Source: Microbacterium aoyamense
GTDB taxonomy: Bacteria; Actinomycetota; Actinomycetes; Actinomycetales; Microbacteriaceae
Assembly (NCBI RefSeq): GCF_023155855.1
Contig: NZ_JAKNUT010000001.1
Coordinates: forward strand, 868,001-932,000
Length of the DNA: 64,000 nt
Reading direction: 5' to 3'
Positions within the stretch are counted from its first letter, which is position 1, and each line of letters begins with the position of its first letter. Below the pieces are notes generated by a model that did not search any database, was not told the DNA's origin, and saw only the letters and a program-made list of their open reading frames with translations. Shown here piece after piece: positions 44,564 to 52,340 of the stretch. Made by a program: the position numbers and the translations under genes.

Positions 44564-45127
44564 ATGGAAGAGATGGAACCCCAGACCGCATCCGGCAAGG
44601 TGCTCTGGCACTTCACGATGTCGCTGGACGGGTTCGTCGCGGGGCCGGGTCATTCGATGGACTGGATGCAGGGCATCGAAGAGGCCGGCGATCGCGACAT
44701 CGTAGCCGAGTACGTCGCGACGACGGGCGCCGTTCTCGGCGGACGGGACGGATGGGATGCCTTCCCCGACGCGAGTATGACGTACGGCGGCCGCTGGAGC
44801 GGCGCGACCTTCGTGCTCACGCACCATCCCGAAGACGCGGCCCCTTCGCCGGGCGTGACGTTCCTCGACTGCGATGTCGCCGAGGCCGTGCGGATCGCAC
44901 TGGATGCCGCGGGCGGCAAGAACGTTGAAGTGCTCTCGCCGACGATCGGCAAGCAGCTCCTCGAACGGGGGCTCCTCGACGAGATGGACATCCACGTCGC
45001 TCCGGTGCTGCTCGGCGACGGCATCCGTCTCTACGACAACCCCGGAGGTTCGCCGGTCGCGCTCACCCTCCTGAACGGCGGGCCGAGCCGCGTCGAGGTG
45101 GGACTCCGTTACCGCCCGGTGCGCTGA
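44564..45127 (+). CDS. Dihydrofolate reductase-fold (RibD C-terminal) protein
   Basis: 187-residue member of the DHFR-like/RibD-C superfamily (TMSLDGFVAGPGHSMDWM, then GLLDEMDIHVAPVLLGDGIR and LY). Such proteins are NADPH-binding reductases, mostly of unknown substrate and not the essential DHFR. TACGCT at 44552-44557 six bases before ATG 44564 suggests a leaderless mRNA. The 3' end overlaps the convergent large gene by 19 bases. Confidence 0.88.
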   Translation: MEEMEPQTASGKVLWHFTMSLDGFVAGPGHSMDWMQGIEEAGDRDIVAEYVATTGAVLGGRDGWDAFPDASMTYGGRWSGATFVLTHHPEDAAPSPGVTFLDCDVAEAVRIALDAAGGKNVEVLSPTIGKQLLERGLLDEMDIHVAPVLLGDGIRLYDNPGGSPVALTLLNGGPSRVEVGLRYRPVR

Positions 45128-47862
45128 CGGACCAGCTCCTCCGTGAGCGGATCGGCGTCGGCCGGGTCGAGGTGCCGGTCGGCGAGCTGCTCGAGGGGAT
45201 CCCGCGCCACGCTCGTTCCACCGAGCCCCGGCCCCGGGCGAGCGCCGGCGGAGAGCAGGCGGCGCAGGAGCGGGAGGTCGCCGGCGCTGAGCGTCGGATT
45301 CTGGAACAGTACGTTCACCGGGGTGAGGTGCGAGAGCTGGATCGAGGCGTCCACACCGTTCTCGAGAAGGAGGAATGCGATCTCGCGCCGGTGGCGGGGA
45401 TTCGGATTCGCAAGCGCGGCGTCCAGGAAGTAGCGGCGGTCGGGCATTCCCGTCGCGACGTCGAGGAACTCGTTGAGTGATCCGGTGAGCGCGCGCTCGT
45501 GCCGATCGCCCAAGCGCGCGAAGCCCTGCGCGATCTCGTCGTGCTCGGGCATCCGGTCCAGGAGGTGGCGTGCGTACTGCGGGTCGGAGAAGAGGTCGGG
45601 CGTGAACTCGTTGCCGACGACCCACGCCCACAGCAGCTGCCCGACTCCGAGCGTCGTCGACGTGAGGGCCGTCCAGGGGTCGGCAGCGGTGCGCAGGCGG
45701 CGGATCATGCCGTCGCTCGCGCGCCAGTCGTAGGTGTCGAACCAGAGCACGGCCCGCGCGGCGGGCAGCGAGCGACCGGTGTCCGCGTCGGTGACCACGC
45801 CGAAGAGCCCACGGGAATCGCGATCGGCCACGAGTGACATCAGGTCGGCGGGCACGCCGGCGAAGAGGTCCACTTGGTCGTCGAAGGACGGCGCCGCGGC
45901 ATCCTGCGCCACAGGGAACGAGAGCAGGAGCGCCCGCCCGTCGTGGGTGAAGTGCCACACCCAGAAGTGATCGCCGGCGCGCAGACGTCCGCGCCGCGCG
46001 CGGGGCACGAGGTCGGACCCCCGCAGCGGCGGACCGCTCCAAGCGATCTCGTCGGGCGGGGGCACGGTCGAGGTCAGCGTCGCTACCTCGCCGAGCACCC
46101 GAGCACGGCGACGGAGTTCCCACATGCTGGTGCCGCGCATCACGTCGAGCACGGCGTCAGCCGGCGCGATCAACAGGATCGCCTGCGGTTCCTCGTCGTA
46201 GGACGCATCGGGGATGCCGGCGAGGAGCAGCACGGCGTGACCGTTCACCCACCACATCGGGGCGGACATCAGGCCGGTGCCGCGCATCACGCGAGCCACC
46301 GGCGACCGGCGCATCTGCCCGGTCTGGGGATCGTCGCCGCTGACGGACCCCGCGCGACCCCACCTCGTCTCCATCGCGGCCGAGAGACCGTCGACCCAGT
46401 CGCGCAGGATGTCGACGGTCCAGGGCTCCGACTTCGCGACGACGGCGCGGAGGATGCGGCCGTCGAGCACGCTCAAGGTCCGGCCGCCGACGCGGAACCC
46501 ATCGACGCCCTCAGCCCGATCGGGGTCGGTGTCCCACCACAGCTCCGACGCGCGCTCGATCTGGTCGACCATCTCGTCGTGGCTCACATCACGCGGAAGT
46601 CCGTAGCCGAGGCGCTCGCCGACCGGCGGCCGCGGCTGCTCGGGAACGGGGCACGCCGCGAAGACGCGCTCGATGTACGCACGGCGCTCCTCGTCGACGC
46701 CGCCCGTGAAGTCCTCGGCGACGAGAGCGCCACCGAGCCGATACGGGCGACGAACGGCTCGCGCGAAGCCGAAGTCATCCATCCCGAACACGTTGAGGGC
46801 CCCGATCTCGAGCATGCTCGCGGGGACGCGCCAGTGCTCGCCGTCGAACCACGCGAGGCCCGAGATGATCGGCAGCGGCCTGTCGCCCAGCATCCGGAAC
46901 TCCAGCTCGTGCTGTGCGGGATGCCCGTCCACCGTCTCGGCGGGGGCAGCGATGAGCTCGCGAAGATCCGCGGGCACGCCGTCGAGCATGCGCGCGATGA
47001 GAATCAGCCGCGCCTCCTCGCGATCGGTATCGCCGTCGCCGGGTTCCTCGGTCAACTGATCGGCGATCAGCTGGTCCGCCGCCGCGGTGACGAACTCCGA
47101 CTGCGGGTCCTGCAGGACGACCAGCATCCGTCCGTCGTCGGCGAACGTCCACACCGACGTCGTGCCGTCCTTCGCGCGCAGTCCGAGGCGCGAGGCCTCG
47201 AGGACCGCATCGCGCACGCGGACTTCGCCCTGCCCGAACATCGCGCTCAGCAACCACGCGCGCCGGCGCAGCTCGAGCGGGTGCTCGCCGTGCATGAGCA
47301 GGTCGTGCACGGTGATCTCGTCATCGGCGAGCACTGCCAGTCCGCCCATCGCATACTCGCGCGGCATGACGGCCATCACCTGGCGCAGCGCGCTCGTCAC
47401 GGGCTCGTCGGCCCACCCCGACAGCAGGGCGCAGGTGAACTCGCCGCGGTCCCAGACTTCGGCCTCGTCGAAGCCGACCGCGACCATCATGTAATCGAGA
47501 ATGCCCTCGGGCTCCTTCGAGACGCCGACGAGCCTCGGCGGGCGAACCTGGGGCGCGCCCCACGTCTCGACGAGCACCCGGTGCACGTCCTCGACCGACC
47601 GCAGCGCGACCTCGGCGTACTCTGCCGGCGACAGGGGGTGGTTCTGCGCCGAGTACTCGTCGGGGTCGTAGCCGCCGAGGGGGACGAGCCACACGCCCTG
47701 CGCGACATCGACCTCGACGCCTTCGAAGACGAATTCGGCATCGGCGGGGTCATCGGCGAGGCGGGCGAGCAGTCGATCGAGGAAACCCGGCACACTCTCG
47801 GCACCCCCGGGCGGCAGATAGACGGGAAGGTCGTCGTCGTCCGGCTCGGTGCTGTGTGACAT
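45109..47862 (-). CDS. Large duplicated-domain protein with ankyrin-like C-terminus
   Basis: 917-residue cytosolic protein of no family I recognise. Internal duplication: HPLELRRRAWLL (about 194) matches SMWELRRRARVL (about 579); TSVWTFADDGRMLVVL (235) matches HFWVWHFTHDGRALLLSF (632); DGVPADLRELIA (294) matches AGVPADLMSLVA (668); LAWFDGEHWR (336) matches VLWFDTYDWR (705). The two copies are about 370-400 residues apart. The last 100 residues (AFLLLENGVDASIQLSHLTP, LLRRLLSAGARPGPGL) look like ankyrin repeats. Start ATG 47862 (MSHSTEPDDDD) after GGGAG. An effector, polymorphic toxin or contact-dependent protein is possible but unproven. Confidence 0.8.
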   Translation of the reverse strand: MSHSTEPDDDDLPVYLPPGGAESVPGFLDRLLARLADDPADAEFVFEGVEVDVAQGVWLVPLGGYDPDEYSAQNHPLSPAEYAEVALRSVEDVHRVLVETWGAPQVRPPRLVGVSKEPEGILDYMMVAVGFDEAEVWDRGEFTCALLSGWADEPVTSALRQVMAVMPREYAMGGLAVLADDEITVHDLLMHGEHPLELRRRAWLLSAMFGQGEVRVRDAVLEASRLGLRAKDGTTSVWTFADDGRMLVVLQDPQSEFVTAAADQLIADQLTEEPGDGDTDREEARLILIARMLDGVPADLRELIAAPAETVDGHPAQHELEFRMLGDRPLPIISGLAWFDGEHWRVPASMLEIGALNVFGMDDFGFARAVRRPYRLGGALVAEDFTGGVDEERRAYIERVFAACPVPEQPRPPVGERLGYGLPRDVSHDEMVDQIERASELWWDTDPDRAEGVDGFRVGGRTLSVLDGRILRAVVAKSEPWTVDILRDWVDGLSAAMETRWGRAGSVSGDDPQTGQMRRSPVARVMRGTGLMSAPMWWVNGHAVLLLAGIPDASYDEEPQAILLIAPADAVLDVMRGTSMWELRRRARVLGEVATLTSTVPPPDEIAWSGPPLRGSDLVPRARRGRLRAGDHFWVWHFTHDGRALLLSFPVAQDAAAPSFDDQVDLFAGVPADLMSLVADRDSRGLFGVVTDADTGRSLPAARAVLWFDTYDWRASDGMIRRLRTAADPWTALTSTTLGVGQLLWAWVVGNEFTPDLFSDPQYARHLLDRMPEHDEIAQGFARLGDRHERALTGSLNEFLDVATGMPDRRYFLDAALANPNPRHRREIAFLLLENGVDASIQLSHLTPVNVLFQNPTLSAGDLPLLRRLLSAGARPGPGLGGTSVARDPLEQLADRHLDPADADPLTEELVRQRTGR

Positions 47863-47973
47863 GCGCTCCCTCTCGATGGGTGCATCCATTCTCACCCGGG
47901 CGCCCGTGTGCCGGAGGAGCCGATCGACAGCACCGAGCCGATGGAGCTGGTCGAGCCCCCGGATGCGGGTGGA

Positions 47974-48408
47974 TCAGGAGGCCGGCGCGGCCTTCTTCAC
48001 GAGCTCGGTGACGCGCTTCTTCGTCTCGGGCGTGAGCTTCAGCAGCGCGAAGGCCGACGGCCACATGTCCCCGTCGTCGAGCTGCGCAGGCTGCTCGAAT
48101 CCGAGGGTCGAGTAGCGGGTCTTGAACTTGCTCGCCGGCTGCACGAAGACCACGATCTTGCCCTCCTCATTGGCCCAGCCCGGCATCCCGTAGTACGTCT
48201 TCGGCACGAGGTGCGGGGCGACGTCGGTCACGATGTCGTGCACGCCCTTCGCGAGCTTCTGGTCGGCGGCGTCGAGCTTCTCGATCGCCTCGAGCACGGC
48301 CTTGAGCCCCGCTTGGCGGTTCTTTCCCGCCTTCTCCTGAGCGCGGAGCTCCTTGGCGCGTTCCTTTACCGCGTCGCGTTCTTCCTTCGACAGGCCCTCG
48401 GCCATCAT
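47974..48408 (-). CDS. DUF1801 domain protein
   Basis: 144-residue protein with a Lys/Glu-rich N-terminal helix (SKEERDAVKERAKELRAQEK) followed by a DUF1801 (YdhG-like) core: PKTYYGMPGWANEEGKIVVF, then FKTRYSTLGFEQPAQLDDGD and MWP. The DUF1801 family is of unclear function, possibly iron- or DNA-linked. Two adjacent ATGs at 48408 and 48405; AAGGAC lies upstream. Confidence 0.85.
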   Translation of the reverse strand: MMAEGLSKEERDAVKERAKELRAQEKAGKNRQAGLKAVLEAIEKLDAADQKLAKGVHDIVTDVAPHLVPKTYYGMPGWANEEGKIVVFVQPASKFKTRYSTLGFEQPAQLDDGDMWPSAFALLKLTPETKKRVTELVKKAAPAS

Positions 48409-48482
48409 GCACGTCCTTTCGTTGTGACCCGAGTCACGCTACGGGCGATGCATGCCGCGCGCTTCTCCGATCCTGATCGGTT

Positions 48483-49064
48483 TCACGACCCGGCGGTGAG
48501 CGAGGGGATCAGCACGCGGTCGACGAGTTCGACGGCCTCGTCGTCGGTGAGGGCGCGCCCCGCCGTCGTGAGGCTGCGGAAGGCGAGGGCGGGCAGGATC
48601 GTCGCGACGAGTTCGAGGGGCGCGTCGGCGGTGAGGATGCCGCGCTCCACCGCGCGCGCCAGCACGCGGTTCAGCACCTGGACGGGAGGGCGTCCGACCG
48701 ACGCGGCGGCGGCTTCGCGCAGCGCGGGATCGTTCTTCGACTCGAGCAGGACGTGCGCGAGGATGCGGGCCGAGCGCTCGTCCCTTCCCGAGTAGTGGCG
48801 CGCGCAGAGGAGCAGGTCTTCGCGCAGCGATCCCGTGTCGGGAACGTCGGGTGCGCGGTACAGGCGCTGCACGGCGGCGACGATGAGCTCGGTCTTGCCG
48901 TTCCACCGCCGGTAGATGGCGGCCTTGCCGCAACCGGCTGCGCGGGCGACGGCATCCAGCGTCATCGTCGTCGGCCCCTCGGCGGCCAGAAGGTCGGCCG
49001 TCGCGCGCAGGATCGCCTCGTCGACGTCGGGATCGCGGGGACGACCGGCGGCCGGAGAACTCAT
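48483..49064 (-). CDS. TetR-family transcriptional regulator
   Basis: 193-residue TetR repressor. N-terminal helix-turn-helix LDAVARAAGCGKAAIYRRWN (residues 35-54), C-terminal ligand-binding helices (TetR_C_16-like). Divergent from the DUF6069 gene with a palindromic operator between them, so it should repress that gene and itself. TAAAGT at 49071-49076 (minus strand) six bases ahead of ATG 49064 suggests a leaderless transcript. Confidence 0.92.
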   Translation of the reverse strand: MSSPAAGRPRDPDVDEAILRATADLLAAEGPTTMTLDAVARAAGCGKAAIYRRWNGKTELIVAAVQRLYRAPDVPDTGSLREDLLLCARHYSGRDERSARILAHVLLESKNDPALREAAAASVGRPPVQVLNRVLARAVERGILTADAPLELVATILPALAFRSLTTAGRALTDDEAVELVDRVLIPSLTAGS

Positions 49065-49097
49065 GCGATCACTTTACATTTCGAGACCGAGGAGTAT

Positions 49098-49111
49098 CGT
49101 AAACGATTACG
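49098..49111. promoter_or_regulatory. Operator candidate between TetR and DUF6069 genes
   Basis: Palindrome CGTAA ACGA TTACG in the 78-base gap between the divergent genes, flanked by ATC on the left. Size and symmetry fit a TetR dimer site. Confidence 0.55.
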
Positions 49112-49142
49112 GAACCCTCCAGTATCGGAATAGGAGAACGTC

Positions 49143-49562
49143 ATGACCGCAGCATCCGCCACCCAGTCCACGTCCACCGGTGCGCGTGCTGGCATCCTCG
49201 TCGCGACCGTCGCGGTCGCCGTCGCCCTCAACGCACTCGTCGCCGCCATCGCGACCGCGGCGGGCGCCCCCGCGTCGTGGGCACCGCTCACCCTGCCCGT
49301 CTTCGGGGCCTTCACCGTCGTGCCTCTCGTGATCGGCTGGTTCGCGTGGCGCTTCGTCGCCCAGCGCGTGCGCAATCCTCGTCGCACGATGCCGATGCTC
49401 GCGCTCGCCGTGCTCGTGCTGTCGTTCATCCCCGACATCGTGCTGCTCGCGACCGGCTTCATCCCCGGCACGACGACGGCAGGAGTGATCGCACTCATGA
49501 CCATGCACGTCGTCGTGATCGGCACGGCGGTCGCCGGCTACACGCTGGCATCGCGTCGCTGA
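49143..49562 (+). CDS. DUF6069 family membrane protein
   Basis: 139-residue protein with about four membrane helices (ILVATVAVAVALNALVAAIA, LPVFGAFTVVPLVIGWFAW, LALAVLVLSFIPDIVLLATG, GVIALMTMHVVVIGTAVAG), the DUF6069 pattern. Such genes are regularly paired with TetR regulators. AGGAG lies 8 bases before ATG 49143. Its role is unknown; a stress-induced membrane protein under TetR control is inferred. Confidence 0.87.
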   Translation: MTAASATQSTSTGARAGILVATVAVAVALNALVAAIATAAGAPASWAPLTLPVFGAFTVVPLVIGWFAWRFVAQRVRNPRRTMPMLALAVLVLSFIPDIVLLATGFIPGTTTAGVIALMTMHVVVIGTAVAGYTLASRR

Positions 49563-50597
49563 TCAGAGCCTCTTGACGGGCCTGTACGCGAACCGCACCT
49601 TCACGACGCCGTGATCGCCGGTGCCGTCGAGCTTGTGGTCCTCGCTGTTGAGGTGGTCGTTGTTGATGGTGAGGCCGTCGAAGAGCCACAGGCGCCGCTC
49701 GCTGTGGTCGTAGAACTGCTCACTCACGAGCACGTGGTCGAGCGATTCGCGCAGATCGTCGTGCACGTGCGTGTAGTAGACGTCACGGGTGTCGCGGTAC
49801 TCCTGCAGCGTCTGTGCTGTGTACAGGCCGATGTCGGCACCGCCCCTCGACTCGCCGACGAGATAGCGCGGCTGCTCGGTGAGGATGTTGAGCGTGTTGC
49901 TGTGCTGCCCGTCGTTCAGGTCGCCGAGCACGATGACGGGTGTCACCGTGCCCTTCATGACGTCGGTCAGCAGCACGCGCAGCGCCGTCGCCTCGGCCGT
50001 CCGCTGGATCGTCGCGAGCGCGGACCCGAGCGCCGTGACGTGCGGCTTATAGGTCTCGGGATCCTGCTGGTACCAGACCTCGGTGTCGATCCGGATCGGC
50101 AGCTTCGACTTCAGGTGCGCGACGAACACTTCGGCGTGCGGATGATCGTCGCGCAGCGCGATCGACATGCGCAGCACGGGCCGCGAGAACCGCGGCACGT
50201 TGACGTAGATCCCCGGCGACTGCGGATCCATCGGCGTCGTCGACTGCAGCCGCATCGCCTCGGGGAACGTGTCGACCCAGACGGGGTCGGCCGCCCGCAG
50301 TCCGTGCTTGACGAGCGCCGCGCAGATGATGCGGTCGCCGTCGGCGGGCGAGGCGATGAGCTCGTAGGTCTGATCGAGCCCGGATGCCGCGAGCACATCC
50401 GCCATCGCCTGGCGGTGCCAGAGCTCCTGCAGGCCTACGACATCGGCATCCAGCGTCTTGAGCTGCGAACCGATCCACGTGAGCTTGCGTGCGTACTCAT
50501 CCGCCGTCCACGGCGTCTGCCCGGGATTCATCCGCTCACCCGGCAGCTGCAGGTTGTACAGATTGAACGTCGCGACGCTGAAGTTCTTGCGGTTCAT
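49563..50597 (-). CDS. Endonuclease/exonuclease/phosphatase-family hydrolase
   Basis: 344-residue EEP-fold hydrolase (nuclease or phosphoesterase). Visible motifs: NLYNLQL near residue 12, metal-binding Glu in DADVVGLQELWHR (about 50-62), catalytic GDLNDGQHSN near 228, and C-terminal GTGDHGVVKVRF with the terminal Asp-His. No signal peptide, so it acts in the cytosol. Start ATG 50597 (MNRKNFSVATFNLYNL) after GGAGGATCG; the frame is open a few codons further. Confidence 0.88.
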   Translation of the reverse strand: MNRKNFSVATFNLYNLQLPGERMNPGQTPWTADEYARKLTWIGSQLKTLDADVVGLQELWHRQAMADVLAASGLDQTYELIASPADGDRIICAALVKHGLRAADPVWVDTFPEAMRLQSTTPMDPQSPGIYVNVPRFSRPVLRMSIALRDDHPHAEVFVAHLKSKLPIRIDTEVWYQQDPETYKPHVTALGSALATIQRTAEATALRVLLTDVMKGTVTPVIVLGDLNDGQHSNTLNILTEQPRYLVGESRGGADIGLYTAQTLQEYRDTRDVYYTHVHDDLRESLDHVLVSEQFYDHSERRLWLFDGLTINNDHLNSEDHKLDGTGDHGVVKVRFAYRPVKRL

Positions 50598-50658
50598 GGG
50601 GCGATCCTCCTCTCGCACAGAGCGCGGGGCCAGAGCCGCTGATACCGGGGTAGCGTAG

Positions 50659-50677
50659 TTAGGTGGCCCTTACCTCT
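50659..50677. promoter_or_regulatory. Iron-box-like sequence over the start of the siderophore-interacting gene
   Basis: TTAGGTGGCCCTTACCTCT matches 12 of 19 positions of the DtxR/IdeR/DmdR iron box TTAGGTTAGGCTAACCTAA, with both half-site cores TTAGGT and CTxACCT. It overlaps the GTG start at 50663 and the preceding TAGCGT -10 candidate (50651-50656). Iron-dependent repression is inferred. Confidence 0.5.
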
Positions 50678-51445
50678 CGCACGACTCCCCGCGCCCCCCG
50701 ACCGCTCATCGAGCTCGAGGTGGTGCGCACGACGTGGCTCAGCCCGCACCTCGTGCGCGTCACGCTCGGCGGCGCAGGATTCGCAGGGTTCGAAGACCGC
50801 CCCGACACCGACAAGTACGTCAAGCTGCGCTTCACGGCTCCCGAAGGTCACCCCGTGACCCGCACCTACACGGTGCGCACGGTCGACGCCGAGGCGCAGA
50901 CGCTCGACCTCGACTTCGTGGTGCACGGCGACGAGGGGCTGGCGGGCCCGTGGGCCGCCGCGGTCGAGCCGGGTGCGCGGCTCAGCTTCATGGGTCCGGG
51001 CGGTGGTTACCTCCCGAACTCCGAGGCGGACTGGTTCCTGCTCCTCGGCGACCTCTCGGCCGTGCCGGCGATCGCCGCGGCGCTCGAGGCGCTGCCGACG
51101 GATGCCGTCGGCGCCGCGATCATCGAGGTCGACGCCGAAGACGCCATCCTGCCGATCGCCGCACCCGTGGGCGTCGACGTGCGGTGGATCGTGGATGCGT
51201 CGCATCCCACCGCCCTCCTCGCCGACGCGGTGCGCGACCTGTCGTGGCGGGACGGTCACGTCGACGTCTTCGCGCACGGGGAACGCGAGTCCATGAAGCA
51301 GCTGCGCCGTGCGCTCTTCGACGAGCGCGGACTCGAGCGCTCGCAGGTGTCGCTCTCGGGCTACTGGGCGCGCGGCCGCACCGAGGACACCTTCCAGGCC
51401 GAGAAGCGCGAGCCGATCGGCCAGATCTTCCCGACGTCGGCGTGA
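50663..51445 (+). CDS. Siderophore-interacting protein (FAD-binding ferric-siderophore reductase)
   Basis: 260-residue SIP/ViuB-type NAD(P)H-dependent reductase releasing iron from siderophores. FAD-binding domain HLVRVTLGGAGFAGFEDRPD with the motif RTYTVRTVDAEAQTLDLDFV, and C-terminal domain with LLLGDLSAVPAIAAALEALP and the tail ARGRTEDTFQAEKREPIGQI. Typical length. Start GTG 50663. It overlaps the following serine hydrolase by four bases (GTGA). An iron box sits over the start. Confidence 0.92.
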   Translation: MALTSRTTPRAPRPLIELEVVRTTWLSPHLVRVTLGGAGFAGFEDRPDTDKYVKLRFTAPEGHPVTRTYTVRTVDAEAQTLDLDFVVHGDEGLAGPWAAAVEPGARLSFMGPGGGYLPNSEADWFLLLGDLSAVPAIAAALEALPTDAVGAAIIEVDAEDAILPIAAPVGVDVRWIVDASHPTALLADAVRDLSWRDGHVDVFAHGERESMKQLRRALFDERGLERSQVSLSGYWARGRTEDTFQAEKREPIGQIFPTSA

Positions 51446-52299
51446 CGTCCGCCGAGCGTGTCCGCGACGCGATCGTCGCCGACATCGAGGCATCCGGCTT
51501 CGGAGCTCACGGCCTGCACGTGCGCGTCGGTGATGAAGTGGCCGCGCATCGGTGGACGCCCGACGTCCGGGAGGACATCCACTCGGCGGCGAAGGCCGTG
51601 TGCTTCCTCGCGGTCGGCATCGCGGTGGACGAGGGTGCGATCTCGGTGGACGAGCCGATCGCGACGTCCCTGCCGTCGTTCGAGGTCGCGGACCGCGAGA
51701 TGACGCTGCGTCGGCTGCTGTCGATGACGAGCGGCGTCGACTTCCCGTGGACGCCGACGCTCATGACGGACTGGCCGGATCTCGCTCGCGAGTTCCTGTC
51801 GCGGCCCTCGGCCGGGCGGGGATTCCAATATTCGAATGCCAGCACGTACACCGCGATGCGCGTGCTCGATACCCGCGTCGGTGATGTCGCCGAGTACCTC
51901 GGGTCACGCCTCTTCGCGCCGCTCGGGATCGAGGCGCCGGACTGGACCCGATGCCCGAACGGGTACATCGAGGCGGGCGGAGGGCTCTGGTTGCGCACCG
52001 AGGAGCTCGCCCGTATCGGCCTGCTCGTGCGCGACCGCGGCGTGTGGGAGGGCTCGCAGCTCGTGTCCGCGGAATGGGTGGGCGCGCTCGGCACGGAATG
52101 GTCGGTCACCGGTTCCGAGCCGCCGTATGCCGGCTACTCGCTCGGGGCGTGGGCAGGGCCCGGGGCGGCGTGGCGCATCCACGGCGCGTACGGGCAGCTC
52201 GTCATCCTGCAGGGCGATGCGGTCGTCACGATCACGGCCGACGATCACTTCGGGGCGGATGCCGCGGCGGCGTCCGTCGTGCGCGTGCTGGAGTCCTGA
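51442..52299 (+). CDS. Serine beta-lactamase-fold hydrolase, cytosolic
   Basis: 285-residue beta-lactamase family protein. SxxK motif SAAK in EDIHSAAKAVCFLAVGIAVD near residues 46-65, YxN motif YSN in GRGFQYSNASTYTAMRV near 130, and a C-terminal HGAYGQLVILQ region in place of the third motif. No signal peptide, so an esterase-like role is likely. Start GTG 51442 overlaps the siderophore-interacting gene stop; co-expression with iron uptake follows and could mean it hydrolyses a siderophore ester, but that is inference. Confidence 0.85.
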   Translation: MTSAERVRDAIVADIEASGFGAHGLHVRVGDEVAAHRWTPDVREDIHSAAKAVCFLAVGIAVDEGAISVDEPIATSLPSFEVADREMTLRRLLSMTSGVDFPWTPTLMTDWPDLAREFLSRPSAGRGFQYSNASTYTAMRVLDTRVGDVAEYLGSRLFAPLGIEAPDWTRCPNGYIEAGGGLWLRTEELARIGLLVRDRGVWEGSQLVSAEWVGALGTEWSVTGSEPPYAGYSLGAWAGPGAAWRIHGAYGQLVILQGDAVVTITADDHFGADAAAASVVRVLES

Positions 52300-52326
52300 C
52301 CGGGGCTTCGTCCAGCCGGCGCTCGG

Positions 52327-52340
52327 TACAATCCCGTGTG
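52327..52340 (+). promoter_or_regulatory. Leaderless promoter of the zinc-ribbon SDR gene
   Basis: TACAAT at 52327-52332, the best -10 in this window, ends five bases before the GTG start at 52338. A weak TTCGTC-like -35 is about 18 bases upstream. The transcript should start at or near the start codon. Confidence 0.55.

Noticed and set aside
45874..47859. 661-codon plus-strand frame opposite the 917-residue gene
   Set aside because: Arg/His-rich shadow frame; the minus-strand frame shows domain repeats and a proper ribosome binding site.
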